Origin: Flavobacterium haoranii
GTDB lineage: Bacteria > Bacteroidota > Bacteroidia > Flavobacteriales > Flavobacteriaceae
Direction of reading: 5' to 3'
Assembly (NCBI RefSeq): GCF_009363055.1
Contig: NZ_CP045292.1
Location: forward strand, 1,116,001 to 1,180,000
Length of the DNA stretch: 64,000 nucleotides
Below the pieces are notes generated by a model. That model ran no database searches. It was not told the origin of the DNA and saw only the letters and a program-made list of their open reading frames with translations. Position numbers and translations under genes: made by a program. Positions 43,560-53,015 of the stretch are shown here, piece after piece (positions within the stretch are counted from its first letter, which is position 1; every line of letters starts with the position of its first letter).

Positions 43560-43829
43560 TTATTCTATTTCTTCAAAATCTACATATTCACCAACTTTTT
43601 TCTTCTCTTTTGGCATTTCTTTTTGAGCTGATTTTTGTTGGTTGTATTGTTGATTATTATAAGCTTCTTGCTGTCTTCTCATTTGTTCTTCCATCTTTTC
43701 TTGAACCTTTTGTGCCGTTTTTTGAACTAAAATTGGAGCAAAAAGTCTAACTAAGAACTTAAAGAAATAATAAAATAAAATAATGTATAACAAGGTTCTA
43801 AAAAAACCTAATACTGAAGCAGTCTCCAT
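43560..43829 (-). CDS. DUF4834 family membrane protein
   Basis: An 89-residue protein with one N-terminal membrane helix (LGFFRTLLYIILFYYFFKFLV) followed by a Gln-rich charged helix (VQEKMEEQMRRQQEAYNNQQ) and an acidic end (GEYVDFEEIE). This matches DUF4834. It is upstream of yfhO on the same strand and has a -7 box at 43850-43857. No role is known to me. Confidence 0.82.
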   Translation of the reverse strand: METASVLGFFRTLLYIILFYYFFKFLVRLFAPILVQKTAQKVQEKMEEQMRRQQEAYNNQQYNQQKSAQKEMPKEKKKVGEYVDFEEIE

Positions 43830-43849
43830 TTTACATCTAATTTAAAATT

Positions 43850-43857
43850 CAAATATA
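43850..43857 (-). promoter_or_regulatory. -7 box TATATTTG of the DUF4834 gene
   Basis: Exact TAnnTTTG match on the minus strand, 20 bases before the start at 43829. Confidence 0.6.
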
Positions 43858-43938
43858 CCATTATTAGAAGCTAATTCCATAAAATTGTTTCTTAAAATTA
43901 TGATAAAAAACATTATTTTTGAAAATAAAATTAAAAAT

Positions 43939-44907
43939 ATGAAGTTTACAAAAAGCTTATTAATCGCGTCTTTATTTAGTATTCAATTTATAAATGCACA
44001 GTTTACCGATGATATTAATTCAAATCGTCCTGGTAAATCGATGATGGCGTTTTCTGTAGGTAAAACTATTATACAAGCCGAAACAGGTTTATCTTATATT
44101 TCAGAAAATCATGATAAATTAAATTATGATGCAAAAGGCTTTATGGGAGAACTTGTACTTCGATATGGTGTTTGGAAAGAAGAATTGGAAGTTATTGGAG
44201 AAATACAATACCAAAGAGATAAATTTAATTCAGTTTATGTAGATGAAAGTAGAAGCGGATTTAAACAATTGACGCTTGGTGCCAAATATTTATTTTATGA
44301 TCCACATAAAAACTATGAAGAAAAACCAAATTTATACAGTTGGAGAGCACAACATAGTTTTAAATGGAGACAATTAATTCCTGCTTTGGCAGGTTATGCA
44401 GGTGTAAATTTTGGAATTAGCGATAATCCTTTCAACTACGCTCCTTCTAATATTGAAGAACCTTCATTTAGTCCAAAAGCAACAATTATAGCTCAAAATC
44501 AATTTGGTTCTCGCTGGGTTTTGGTTACCAATATTAGTTACGACAAAATAGGAACTGATTTTGCGAGTATCAACTACATCTTAACTTTAACAAGAGGATT
44601 TAATTCACAATGGTCGGGTTTCTTTGAAAACCAAGGTTATAATGGTGATTATTATTCTGATGGCGTGTTTAGAATTGGTGCTGCCTATTTATTTCACAAG
44701 AACATGCAATTAGATGCTTCATTAGGTAAAAATGTAAAAGGAACACCTAGTATTATGAATGCAAGTGTAGGTTTTTCTTGGAGATTTGCTGATAAATATG
44801 AAGAAGTGAAAATTGAAAAAGATAACGGCAGTAAAATGGATAAAAAAATGAAGAAAAAAGCCGACAAAGAGAAAAAAAGAAAAGATCAAGTTGATATTGA
44901 AGAATAA
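43939..44907 (+). CDS. Outer-membrane transporter-like beta-barrel protein
   Basis: A 322-residue exported protein. Signal MKFTKSLLIASLFSIQFINA, then FTDDINSNRPGKSMMAFSVG, the opening of a group of Bacteroidota outer-membrane barrels usually annotated as transporter. Alternating strands follow up to GFSWRFADKYEE, then a highly basic tail (KKMKKKADKEKKRKDQ) after the barrel. The open frame begins 18 codons upstream, but the Met at 43939 starts the signal peptide. It overlaps the next gene by one base, so both are coupled. Confidence 0.75.
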   Translation: MKFTKSLLIASLFSIQFINAQFTDDINSNRPGKSMMAFSVGKTIIQAETGLSYISENHDKLNYDAKGFMGELVLRYGVWKEELEVIGEIQYQRDKFNSVYVDESRSGFKQLTLGAKYLFYDPHKNYEEKPNLYSWRAQHSFKWRQLIPALAGYAGVNFGISDNPFNYAPSNIEEPSFSPKATIIAQNQFGSRWVLVTNISYDKIGTDFASINYILTLTRGFNSQWSGFFENQGYNGDYYSDGVFRIGAAYLFHKNMQLDASLGKNVKGTPSIMNASVGFSWRFADKYEEVKIEKDNGSKMDKKMKKKADKEKKRKDQVDIEE

Positions 44908-46028
44908 TGATTGAAGTTAAAGTAGTTAGCACTAAAAAAGAATTAGAACAGTTTGTTAAATTTCAATTTGAAATTTTTAAAAACAATGATTTTTGGGTTC
45001 CACCGTTAATTTTTGACGAAATGGATACCTTTGATAAAAGCAAAAATCCAACTTTAAAAAACTGCGATATTCGTTTATTACTTGCTTATAAAAACCATAA
45101 AATTGTTGGTCGCGTTGCAGCAGTTGTCAATTGGGAAGAGGTTAACAAATTAGGAAAATCAAAAACACGTTTTGGTTGGTTTGACGTAATCGACGATGTT
45201 GAAGTAACCAAAGCATTATTAGACGAAGTTTATAAATTTGGTAAAGAAAAAGGAATGGATCATGTTGAAGGTCCGTTAGGATTTTCTAATTTAGATAAAG
45301 TTGGTGTTTTAATTGAAGGTTTCGACCAATTAAGCACTGCTATTTCGTGGTATAGTATGCCTTATTACAAAGAGCATTTTGAAAAATTGGGTTACCAACA
45401 AGAGAAAGTTTGGCAAGAAACCATTTTTTCATTTGACAATGTAAATGGAGATGCATTTTTAAGAGCTAGTAGTTTAATTGCTTCGCGTTACAATATTAGT
45501 ACCAAAAACTTTAAAAAAACAGCTGAAATTCTACCTTACGTTAATGATATGTTTCAATTATTTAATGAAACCTATAGTAAACTAGAATCTTTTGTTGCGG
45601 TTACACCAGAGCAAATTGAGCATATTAAACATAAATTTATAAGGTTCATCAATCCAGAATATATTAAGTTTGTATTAGATAAGGACAATAACATTTTAGC
45701 TTTTGCGATTGTAATGCCCAACTTTGCACAAGCTTTACAAAAAGCGAAAGGTAAATTATTTCCTTTTGGATGGTGGCATATTCTAGATGCAAAAAAGAAC
45801 TCTAAAGAAGCTGTTTTTTATTTGATTGGAGTTACTCCAGAATATCAAAACAAAGGAATTACTGCTTTAATTATGGCCGACTATTACAAAGTTTTTACAG
45901 AAAAAGGAATTAAAACTTGTATTAGCACACCTGAACTAGTTGATAATCATGCTATTCATAATTTATGGAAGAATTTTGGTCCAAAAGTTAATAAAATGCG
46001 TGCTACCTATATTAAATCAATAGACTAA
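44907..46028 (+). CDS. GNAT-like acyltransferase family protein
   Basis: A 373-residue protein with two GNAT-like halves. The first (residues about 1-150) has FEIFKNNDFWVPPLIFDEMD and HVEGPLGFSNLDKVGVLIEG, and the second (about 200-370) has AVFYLIGVTPEYQNKGITAL, where the Q/R-x-x-G-x-A/G-type acetyl-CoA loop is degenerate but recognisable. Members in this phylum are often labelled GTP cyclohydrolase or hypothetical, which I believe is a mislabel. Acceptor unknown. Its ATG overlaps the stop of the barrel protein gene (ATAATGA). Confidence 0.72.
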   Translation: MIEVKVVSTKKELEQFVKFQFEIFKNNDFWVPPLIFDEMDTFDKSKNPTLKNCDIRLLLAYKNHKIVGRVAAVVNWEEVNKLGKSKTRFGWFDVIDDVEVTKALLDEVYKFGKEKGMDHVEGPLGFSNLDKVGVLIEGFDQLSTAISWYSMPYYKEHFEKLGYQQEKVWQETIFSFDNVNGDAFLRASSLIASRYNISTKNFKKTAEILPYVNDMFQLFNETYSKLESFVAVTPEQIEHIKHKFIRFINPEYIKFVLDKDNNILAFAIVMPNFAQALQKAKGKLFPFGWWHILDAKKNSKEAVFYLIGVTPEYQNKGITALIMADYYKVFTEKGIKTCISTPELVDNHAIHNLWKNFGPKVNKMRATYIKSID

Positions 46029-46033
46029 AAATA

Positions 46034-46060
46034 AAAAGGGATTCCAATGGAATCCCTTTT
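46034..46060. terminator. Bidirectional terminator GNAT-like / LamG gene
   Basis: Stem AAAAGGGATTCC / GGAATCCCTTTT with an AAT loop. Confidence 0.88.
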
Positions 46061-46085
46061 AAAATTAACATAATCAAATCAGTTA

Positions 46086-47720
46086 TTAAGATTTAACTAA
46101 TTTTTTCATTCCTGTTTTACCTGATATTGTTTCTACTTTTACCATATAAATTCCAGACATCAAATTAGACACATCTACTGTTGTTACATTTGATGTCGTC
46201 ACTACTTTACCAGTTATATCTACAACTGAAATTGTTTTTACAGAATCGTTTGGAACATCTACTGTAAACATCGAATTAGTTGGATTTGGATATAAACTAA
46301 TTTCTTTTAATTCGAAGTTAGAATTTGATAAAACGGCTGCAGGTGAAGTAGTTCTATACATAGTGGCTAAAATCTCTGACTGATCTAAAACTCTGTTATA
46401 AACATATACTTCATCAATATTGGAGTTTTGTAGTCTTTTACTACTCATTATATTACCAGAAGCATCTGTACCACCAGCAATTACAAATTTATCAATAAAG
46501 CTATATACCGAAGTTGTAGAAGTATTATTGGCTGTTTTGGATAATAACTCTCCATTTCTGTAATAAACTGCATTAAATGATCCGTTATAACTTTTTACGG
46601 TTACAGTGTGATGTACCCATTCTGAAATAGGGTTCACAGATGTAGAACCTTCTCCTAAGAACGTTGTTGCGTTACTTGCATACCCTGTCTTAAAAAGACT
46701 TTGTCTTCTTCTTGCATAAAGTGATGAACCCAATTCATAAACAGTTGCAAAGTCAGCCCCGCTTTGATTTACATTGGTTTTTTCCCAAGCCATTATGGTA
46801 AATTCACCATAATTTATAGCTTGCCCTATAGCATCGTTATAAACAGGATTACCTAAAAATTTTCTTGACTGACCAATAATACCTGTTTCATATGTGTTTT
46901 CTGCAGGGTTTTGTGCCGTTAAATTATAAGTAGCATCATTAGTACAATCTAAATTATTTTCGAAACCGTAATATGCAACTAAATTTGTTGGATTAAAAGC
47001 TACTTCATCAGCATACATTTGTTTAATTTGAGCTTGTGTGAGTACTTGATTATAAATTTTGAAATCATCTAATAGAAAATCAAGGGTAGAATCCGTGGTA
47101 TAAGTATCCATAAGTGGTAATCCAAATCTTATATTGGTGCCACTTGTAGTTAAAGTAATAGAGTTTGTAGCTATAAGCACACCATTCTTGTAAAGTTTTG
47201 TTCCAGATGCTTCAGCAGTAACAGTATAGTGTATCCAGGCATCTTGATCTGAGGAGTTTATCGAAACATAACGAGGATGTCCGCTGTTTGCAAATTGAAC
47301 ATACGTATTTGGACCGTAAACAATATATGCAACTGTAGTTGTTGAAGGAATAACCATACTAAACATGTTACTATTAGTTGTACCTCCGTATGAAAACAAA
47401 CTTTGATTTCCAGGATTTTTAATTCTTAGCCAGAAAGAAAATGATCTTGGGTTATTACCTTGTGGTAAATTAGCCAAATTTGCATAATAGATAAAGTCAG
47501 TTTGATTTTTAACAATTAAGCTACTACCTGAGTTTCCAAAACGATCCATTCCGAAATTTGAGGCATTTGTAGTACCTCCAGAAACTTTAAATAATGAACC
47601 ACCATAATATCCTTGAGGGTTTACTGGTGATGAATTACCATCAAATGCATAATGCCAAATAGGTGTTTGTGCAACTAAATTTAAGCTAGTTAACACTAAA
47701 AAAAGTAAAAATTTTTTCAT
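46086..47720 (-). CDS. Secreted double LamG-domain protein with T9SS sorting domain
   Basis: A 544-residue secreted protein. After the signal (MKKFLLFLVLTSLNLVAQ) two concanavalin-like LamG domains follow (about residues 20-230 and 245-455; each ends in a phrase like FLLDDFKIYNQVLTQAQIKQ or NIDEVYVYNRVLDQSEILAT). The C-terminal 75 residues are a T9SS type A sorting domain (ISLYPNPTNSMFTVDVP ... GIYMVKVETISGK). It probably binds carbohydrate or another surface ligand outside the cell. Confidence 0.88.
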   Translation of the reverse strand: MKKFLLFLVLTSLNLVAQTPIWHYAFDGNSSPVNPQGYYGGSLFKVSGGTTNASNFGMDRFGNSGSSLIVKNQTDFIYYANLANLPQGNNPRSFSFWLRIKNPGNQSLFSYGGTTNSNMFSMVIPSTTTVAYIVYGPNTYVQFANSGHPRYVSINSSDQDAWIHYTVTAEASGTKLYKNGVLIATNSITLTTSGTNIRFGLPLMDTYTTDSTLDFLLDDFKIYNQVLTQAQIKQMYADEVAFNPTNLVAYYGFENNLDCTNDATYNLTAQNPAENTYETGIIGQSRKFLGNPVYNDAIGQAINYGEFTIMAWEKTNVNQSGADFATVYELGSSLYARRRQSLFKTGYASNATTFLGEGSTSVNPISEWVHHTVTVKSYNGSFNAVYYRNGELLSKTANNTSTTSVYSFIDKFVIAGGTDASGNIMSSKRLQNSNIDEVYVYNRVLDQSEILATMYRTTSPAAVLSNSNFELKEISLYPNPTNSMFTVDVPNDSVKTISVVDITGKVVTTSNVTTVDVSNLMSGIYMVKVETISGKTGMKKLVKS

Positions 47721-47814
47721 AATAAATAGATTTATTTTAAAGCAAAAGTCTTGTTTTGTGAGCTGAAATTATTTTGAAATATGGTGAAACCCTTGTTTGA
47801 GTTTGTGAAAATAA

Positions 47815-47840
47815 AAAAGCACTTATTTCTAAGTGCTTTT
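47815..47840 (-). terminator. Terminator after the 47.9 kb secreted protein gene
   Basis: Stem AAAAGCACTTA / TAAGTGCTTTT with a TTTC loop just after the minus-strand gene ending at 47862. Confidence 0.8.
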
Positions 47841-47861
47841 ACAAACCAACCCACTCTATGA

Positions 47862-49070
47862 TTACTTTACTGCCATCTTTTTAAACTCTGCAAATTCTGC
47901 ATCGGTTAAATCTTGGTCAGCAAATGAATAACCGTTATAATAAGGCTTATCGTAACCTGATCCGTTATATTTTCTTCTTAAATTAGCTCCTATTAAATAG
48001 TACTTTCCTCTTACATCCTTTTTCATAGCTTCTGGAGAACGCTCTACAACAAACCAATACGTAGCTGATTGATACAATGGCACTCCAAATAATGGATGAT
48101 AAGTAGTAATCCAACCTGCGTTTGGCGCATACCCGTACTTAATTGTTTTTCCAGCCGATAAATCATTCGTCATGCCTGATTTAGCAGTGTTATACCATTC
48201 TTTAGTCGTGTAAAATTCGCCAGAAGTTGTACCTTTTGGTTTTGCTTGATTTCCAGCTCTTGCTGCTGCAGCCATAGAAAAATATTCTTTTGGAATATAT
48301 TTTTTCTCAATTGTTTCTATTAGTTTTTTACCTGTTAATCCTTCTAATTGTTTTAAATCTTTAACTAATATCAATAACGTTTTTTTAGGTTCTTTTAAGA
48401 AACCATTGACTTCATTAGATATATCATAACTATTCGATACTCTACTATCAGGAAAAGGTTCTTGTGTATTTAAGTCATAATTATTTTTAATCCAACCTTT
48501 ATCATCGCGCATATTTCTTGGATAATTCAATACAAACATATCTTGCTCTGGACTTAAAATTTTACCCGGTGTAATTTGATACAACAAACCGTGAGCACTT
48601 AACAAATTACTTTCATAAGGATACAAATCGTATCGCATATAGGATTTATCTGCACTTTCTTTTGTCCAAATAGAAGTTACTACGTTCATCCCTGGAAAAG
48701 TTTTCGATTCACTTTTATAGGTGTAATCGTTCCAACGAACAAATACTTTTTCAACCGTATTAAAAACTGGCGAATACATATAATAATATCCTGAAATCTT
48801 TTTGGCGTCTTTTACTTCTTCATTCTTAGTCCAATCTGCATTTTTTACAGTTAAAGTTCCGTCGTAATTAAAATTCTCTAACGCTTCTTGAACTTGAACC
48901 GTTAACGGACTTTTACTTTTTTTAGATTTCGTTTCTGATTTTGAATTATCAGCTTTCTCTGTTTTTTCTTTTTTCTTAGCTAATTTATTTTTTACCAAAT
49001 CTCCTAATTGAGCCTGAGATTGTAAACCACTTGTTAGCAACACAGCTGCTAAAAATACTTTTAACTTCAT
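47862..49070 (-). CDS. Hypothetical secreted protein with Lys-rich N-terminus
   Basis: A 402-residue exported protein. Signal MKLKVFLAAVLLTSGLQSQA, then a highly charged linker (LAKKKEKTEKADNSKSETKS) and a globular part with GYYYMYSPVFNTVEKVFVRW, EFYTTKEWYNTAKSGMTNDL and YWFVVERSPEAMKKDVRGKY. I do not recognise the family. It lies divergent from the LytS-type kinase gene with 150 bases between start codons, so shared control is possible. Confidence 0.65.
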   Translation of the reverse strand: MKLKVFLAAVLLTSGLQSQAQLGDLVKNKLAKKKEKTEKADNSKSETKSKKSKSPLTVQVQEALENFNYDGTLTVKNADWTKNEEVKDAKKISGYYYMYSPVFNTVEKVFVRWNDYTYKSESKTFPGMNVVTSIWTKESADKSYMRYDLYPYESNLLSAHGLLYQITPGKILSPEQDMFVLNYPRNMRDDKGWIKNNYDLNTQEPFPDSRVSNSYDISNEVNGFLKEPKKTLLILVKDLKQLEGLTGKKLIETIEKKYIPKEYFSMAAAARAGNQAKPKGTTSGEFYTTKEWYNTAKSGMTNDLSAGKTIKYGYAPNAGWITTYHPLFGVPLYQSATYWFVVERSPEAMKKDVRGKYYLIGANLRRKYNGSGYDKPYYNGYSFADQDLTDAEFAEFKKMAVK

Positions 49071-49221
49071 ACTTTTTATTTTTATAATTATCAGTGAACG
49101 AGGCAAAAGTGATCGTTTTCAGACAAAAAAAGGGATGAAAATTAGGTGAAAACCATATTTGAGTTTGTGAAATACACTTTTAAAACTAATTTTATCAAGT
49201 ACATTTGCAAAAACCCTATTT

Positions 49222-51357
49222 GTGAAAAAATATTTTTTCAAAATTATCGGCTTCTTTCTTTGCGTTTCCTTACATGCGCAGGGCGTTTTCTTTGAAAATA
49301 TCAATTCGCAATCGGGTTTACCTTCCGAAAATATTTACGACATTTATAAAGATTCCAAGGGTTATATTTGGTGTACTTCTGAAATTGGGTTACTCCGATT
49401 TAATGGAAAATCTTTTAAGTTATTTGAAAACAATTGTAGTTTATCTAAATCAGGCTCTTACATTAAAGAAGATCCTTATGGAAGAATTTGGTACCAAACT
49501 TTTGATGGTTATTTCTTTTACACCGAAAATAATAATTTAAAACAATTAAATTCTACTGAAAGTTCAGGTTTTAAATCCTATGCGATAAGTAAAGATTATT
49601 TATTTAAGGTTGTGGATCAAGGAATTGAGCAAATTAATTTAAAAACACTAAAACAAGATCTTTTAATTAAAGGAAATTACTTTGTTTTTTGTCAAATTTT
49701 AGGCGATTGGTTGTATTATGGTGATAAAACTATTTATCGTTATCATCTTAAAAAGAAAACTACTGAAAAAATCATAAGTCTTCAAGACGATTTTAAATCT
49801 CTGATTACTTTTGCTAATGATAAATGTATAGCTGTGGCCGATAGAAGTCAGCCTAAAACTCCTTTTATCCTTTTAAACACTTCGGGCATTGTTACCCAAA
49901 AAACTTTGGCTTTGCCAGAAACTCTTCAAAATATATATTTACAAAAGGATGAAATTTGGTGTTTAACCAAAAATGGTATTTATCGATTAGATTATGAATT
50001 GCAACCTAAAGCCGATTTTCATTTTTTAACCGATAAAAATGTCTCAAGTTATACTAAAGATTCCAATAATTTTATTTGGATAGGTTCGCCAACTAATGGA
50101 ATTTACGTTATTAAAGATTTATTAAGCAAAGAATTTTCGTTACCAAATGATGAATTTTCGAGTATTTCTCAAAAAAACGGAATCATTTATACCGGAACCA
50201 ATAGCGGAAAAATCTATGAACATTCACCTAATCTTGAAGCTCAACTTTTTTTTGACACCAAAGAAAATAATCACATTTTATTTCTCGATTTTAATTCATT
50301 TTCGAATTGGAATTTCTTTACTGGAAACGGATTTTATGCTCAAGATATTTCGAAAAATAAATTGTACCGAAACTATACTTCAGTAAAAGATATAGTAAAG
50401 ATTAATGATACTTTAGTTGGAATTGCATCGACTGGTTATGCTGGAAAAGCAGATTTACAAACCATCATTAAAGAAGAAGTTAACCGACACAATACCATAG
50501 AAAATTTAAGAGCTAAATCATGCGCTTATTCCTTTAATAGCCAAACTCTTTTTGTAGCAACAAACAAAGGTTTGTATAGTATTAGCAAACAAAATTCTGT
50601 AACTAAAATTCTTTTTAACAATCAAGATATTTATGCTAATAAAGTTGCTTTTGCTAATGATACTTTGTGGGGTTTAACTAACGATAGAAAAGCATTTTAT
50701 AAAACGAAAAGCAACATAAACTTTATAAACGAAAAAATTGATTTCAGAAACATAAAGGTTTATAAAAATCGTTTTTATTTATCTTCAAAAAATGCGATTT
50801 TTAAATTACAAAAAAATAAAATACAGAAATTAAATAGTATAAGTGCTTCGTACTCAATTATTGATTTTGAAATTGTAAACAATGAACTGTTTTTAATTAC
50901 CAATAAAAAACTGATTCAAATTCCATTAGAAAATAACACTCAATTGAAGGAATTACCCAAAATCAATATCAACTCCATAACTTTTAACGATAAAATATTT
51001 CCAATTACGGAATTTAGAAAAATACCGCATAACTTTAATTCGGTTACCATTAATTTTGATATTATCAACTTTGACATTCTAAATGAGTATGATTTCTATT
51101 ATTACATTAATGGCAAAGCTTTTCGATTTGATGCAAATGCAGAATCAATTGTTTTACCTGAGTTAAAATCGGATGATTATATCATAGATTTCAAAATTTT
51201 TGATCAAAAAACCAATAATCTAATTTTTTCAACTGAAACCGAACATTTTAAAATATTACTTCCATTTTGGAAACGATGGTGGTTTGTCAGCTTGATTGTT
51301 CTTTTCATCTTACTCATTATTTATTGGATTTATAGCATCAAAATTCAACAAATATAA
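49222..51357 (+). CDS. LytS-type histidine kinase, sensor half (propeller, membrane helix), cut by an in-frame stop
   Basis: A 711-residue sensor part of a histidine kinase. It has a signal peptide (KKYFFKIIGFFLCVSLHAQG), a two-component-regulator-type beta-propeller (residues about 22-590; SGLPSENIYDIYKDSKGYIW is the classical first blade), a Y_Y_Y-like strand domain (about 595-680) and a membrane helix (WWFVSLIVLFILLIIYWIYS). It stops at TAA (51355-51357), but the same frame continues straight into the kinase domain. A single A-to-T change from AAA would explain the stop. The first codon is GTG. So it is either a broken gene or an error. Confidence 0.85.
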   Translation: MKKYFFKIIGFFLCVSLHAQGVFFENINSQSGLPSENIYDIYKDSKGYIWCTSEIGLLRFNGKSFKLFENNCSLSKSGSYIKEDPYGRIWYQTFDGYFFYTENNNLKQLNSTESSGFKSYAISKDYLFKVVDQGIEQINLKTLKQDLLIKGNYFVFCQILGDWLYYGDKTIYRYHLKKKTTEKIISLQDDFKSLITFANDKCIAVADRSQPKTPFILLNTSGIVTQKTLALPETLQNIYLQKDEIWCLTKNGIYRLDYELQPKADFHFLTDKNVSSYTKDSNNFIWIGSPTNGIYVIKDLLSKEFSLPNDEFSSISQKNGIIYTGTNSGKIYEHSPNLEAQLFFDTKENNHILFLDFNSFSNWNFFTGNGFYAQDISKNKLYRNYTSVKDIVKINDTLVGIASTGYAGKADLQTIIKEEVNRHNTIENLRAKSCAYSFNSQTLFVATNKGLYSISKQNSVTKILFNNQDIYANKVAFANDTLWGLTNDRKAFYKTKSNINFINEKIDFRNIKVYKNRFYLSSKNAIFKLQKNKIQKLNSISASYSIIDFEIVNNELFLITNKKLIQIPLENNTQLKELPKININSITFNDKIFPITEFRKIPHNFNSVTINFDIINFDILNEYDFYYYINGKAFRFDANAESIVLPELKSDDYIIDFKIFDQKTNNLIFSTETEHFKILLPFWKRWWFVSLIVLFILLIIYWIYSIKIQQI

Positions 51358-51375
51358 AAGAAAAACTTAGCTAAA

Positions 51376-52035
51376 GTGGCTCAATTAACATTGGAAAATA
51401 ACTTAAAAGAATCGCGCTTACAATTAATTAAATCACAAATGAATCCGCATTTCTTTTTTAATGCCATTAATAATATTCAATCGTATATTTTTACAAATGA
51501 AACTAAAGAAGCTTCTCAATATTTATCTAAATTTTCTAAACTAACACGCAAGATTTTAGAATTTTCAGATGTTGATACTATTAGTTTGAAAGAAGAAATA
51601 GAATCGCTTCAACTCTATTTAGAATTACAACAAATGCGTTTTAAAGATTTACATTTTACAATCGATTCGCATAACATTGATAACTTGGAACAAATTAAAA
51701 TTCCAACAATGATGTACCAACCTTATGTAGAAAATGCCATTTTACACGGTTTAAGTCATAGTTTAAAACATAAAGAATTAGCCATTGATTTTTCATTGGA
51801 AAACCAAAACACGCTTATTGGAATTATAAAAGATAATGGAATTGGTAGAATTAAATCGGCTGAATTAAACAGTTTAAATACCAATAAACCAAAATCTTTT
51901 GCCACAAAAGCTAATTTAAAGCGCATACAATTACTGAATAAAGACCAATATAAAATTACTGTTGAGTACACTGACTTATATACTGAAAATGGAGAAAGTA
52001 TAGGTACTCAAGTAATCATTAAAATCGAACTGTAA
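51376..52035 (+). CDS. LytS-type histidine kinase, kinase half
   Basis: The same-frame continuation of the sensor after the TAA at 51355. Residues: KSQMNPHFFFNAINNIQSYI holds the phospho-accepting His of the LytS/YehU class; YVENAILHGLSHSLKHKELA and IIKDNGIGRIKS are the N and G1 boxes of the ATPase domain. The first possible start after the stop is GTG at 51376. If made alone it would be a soluble kinase of 219 residues without a sensor. Its stop overlaps the response regulator ATG by one base (TAATG). Confidence 0.85.
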   Translation: MAQLTLENNLKESRLQLIKSQMNPHFFFNAINNIQSYIFTNETKEASQYLSKFSKLTRKILEFSDVDTISLKEEIESLQLYLELQQMRFKDLHFTIDSHNIDNLEQIKIPTMMYQPYVENAILHGLSHSLKHKELAIDFSLENQNTLIGIIKDNGIGRIKSAELNSLNTNKPKSFATKANLKRIQLLNKDQYKITVEYTDLYTENGESIGTQVIIKIEL

Positions 52036-52787
52036 TGGAAACTATTAAAGCTATTATAATTGAAGACGAAAGCAGAGCCCAAATTTATTTAAAAGGTGTT
52101 TTAGAAATGGTAGCACCACAAGTTGAAATTGTTGCTGTTTGCGACGATTTGCCGTCAGGTGTTATTGCTATTCGAAAACACAAACCAAGCTTAGTTTTCT
52201 TAGATATTGAAATGCCAAAGTACAATGGTTTAGAAATTGTGAATTTCTTTGATGAAAACGAAATGAATTTTTCCATTATTTTTACAACCGCTTATAATCA
52301 ATATGCCATACAAGCTTTTAAAACCTCAGCCATTGACTATTTACTTAAACCTATTGATCCTGAAGAATTAAAAACAACGATTGAAAGATTTACCAAAAAA
52401 CATTCCAATCCATTTAACGGTATCATTCAAGTTTCGGAACAATTAAAAAAAGAATCTAAAATTGCTGTACCAGATGGTAATAATTTGGTTATGATTGCGC
52501 CATCGGAAATTTTATATTTAAAAGCCGATAATAGCTATACGCAAATTGTATTAACTTCGGGGAAAAAGATGGTGACTAGTCGGTTTTTAAAGAATTTTGA
52601 AGAAAGTTTGAAAGAATATAATCAGTTCTTTAGATGCCACAAATCGTACATCATTAATACAGAATATATTGTGAGTTACAGTAAATCAGATGGCGGGACC
52701 GTAACACTTCAAAATCAGATTGAAATACCGGTTTCTACAGATAAATCGGAAGAACTATTGGCTTTATTCATTAGAGTTGTTAGATAA
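52035..52787 (+). CDS. LytTR family response regulator
   Basis: A 250-residue response regulator. Receiver domain residues about 3-125: IIEDESRAQ for the acidic pair, SLVFLDIEMPKYNGLEIVNF with the phospho-accepting Asp, TTAY, and SAIDYLLKPIDPEELK with the conserved Lys. A LytTR DNA-binding domain follows from about residue 150 (IAPSEILYLKADNSYTQIVL, then FLKNFEESLKEYNQFFRCHK, SYIINTEYI). It is translationally coupled to the kinase gene and is its cognate partner. Targets are not evident; LytTR sites were not located in the window. Confidence 0.95.
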   Translation: METIKAIIIEDESRAQIYLKGVLEMVAPQVEIVAVCDDLPSGVIAIRKHKPSLVFLDIEMPKYNGLEIVNFFDENEMNFSIIFTTAYNQYAIQAFKTSAIDYLLKPIDPEELKTTIERFTKKHSNPFNGIIQVSEQLKKESKIAVPDGNNLVMIAPSEILYLKADNSYTQIVLTSGKKMVTSRFLKNFEESLKEYNQFFRCHKSYIINTEYIVSYSKSDGGTVTLQNQIEIPVSTDKSEELLALFIRVVR

Positions 52788-52878
52788 TAAAAATTAAATA
52801 AAACAATAATGTTCCTAAAGCAGCATAAAGTAAAACAAGTAAAATCTCTAATCTATATTCCTGAATTTTTCTTCTCAT
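52780..52878 (-). CDS. Candidate 32-residue single-helix membrane peptide
   Basis: A short minus-strand frame begins MRRKIQEYRLEI and continues LLVLLYAALGTLLFYLIFII, a charged N-terminus followed by one membrane helix, and ends at TAA. A -7 box (TAATTTTG, 52897-52904) precedes it by 18 bases, the usual distance. Its last bases overlap the tail of the LytTR gene. I have no family for it. Support is the promoter, the ATG and the clean amphipathic-to-hydrophobic layout. Confidence 0.5.
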   Translation of the reverse strand: MRRKIQEYRLEILLVLLYAALGTLLFYLIFII

Positions 52879-52896
52879 GACTAATTAATTTGTTCC

Positions 52897-52904
52897 CAAA
52901 ATTA
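52897..52904 (-). promoter_or_regulatory. -7 box TAATTTTG of the 32-residue peptide
   Basis: Exact TAnnTTTG match on the minus strand. Confidence 0.45.
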
Positions 52905-52967
52905 ATTACTAAGAATTTAGAACCTAAAGGGAACTTTACGAAAAGGTGATTTCAATTTTTGAAAACA

Positions 52968-52997
52968 AAAAAACCACTTGTAAACAAGTGGTTTTTT
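52968..52997 (-). terminator. Terminator after the alpha-oxoamine synthase gene
   Basis: Stem AAAAAACCACTTG / CAAGTGGTTTTTT with a TAAA loop. Confidence 0.88.
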
Positions 52998-53015
52998 AAA
53001 ATATTTTTTAGAAAA

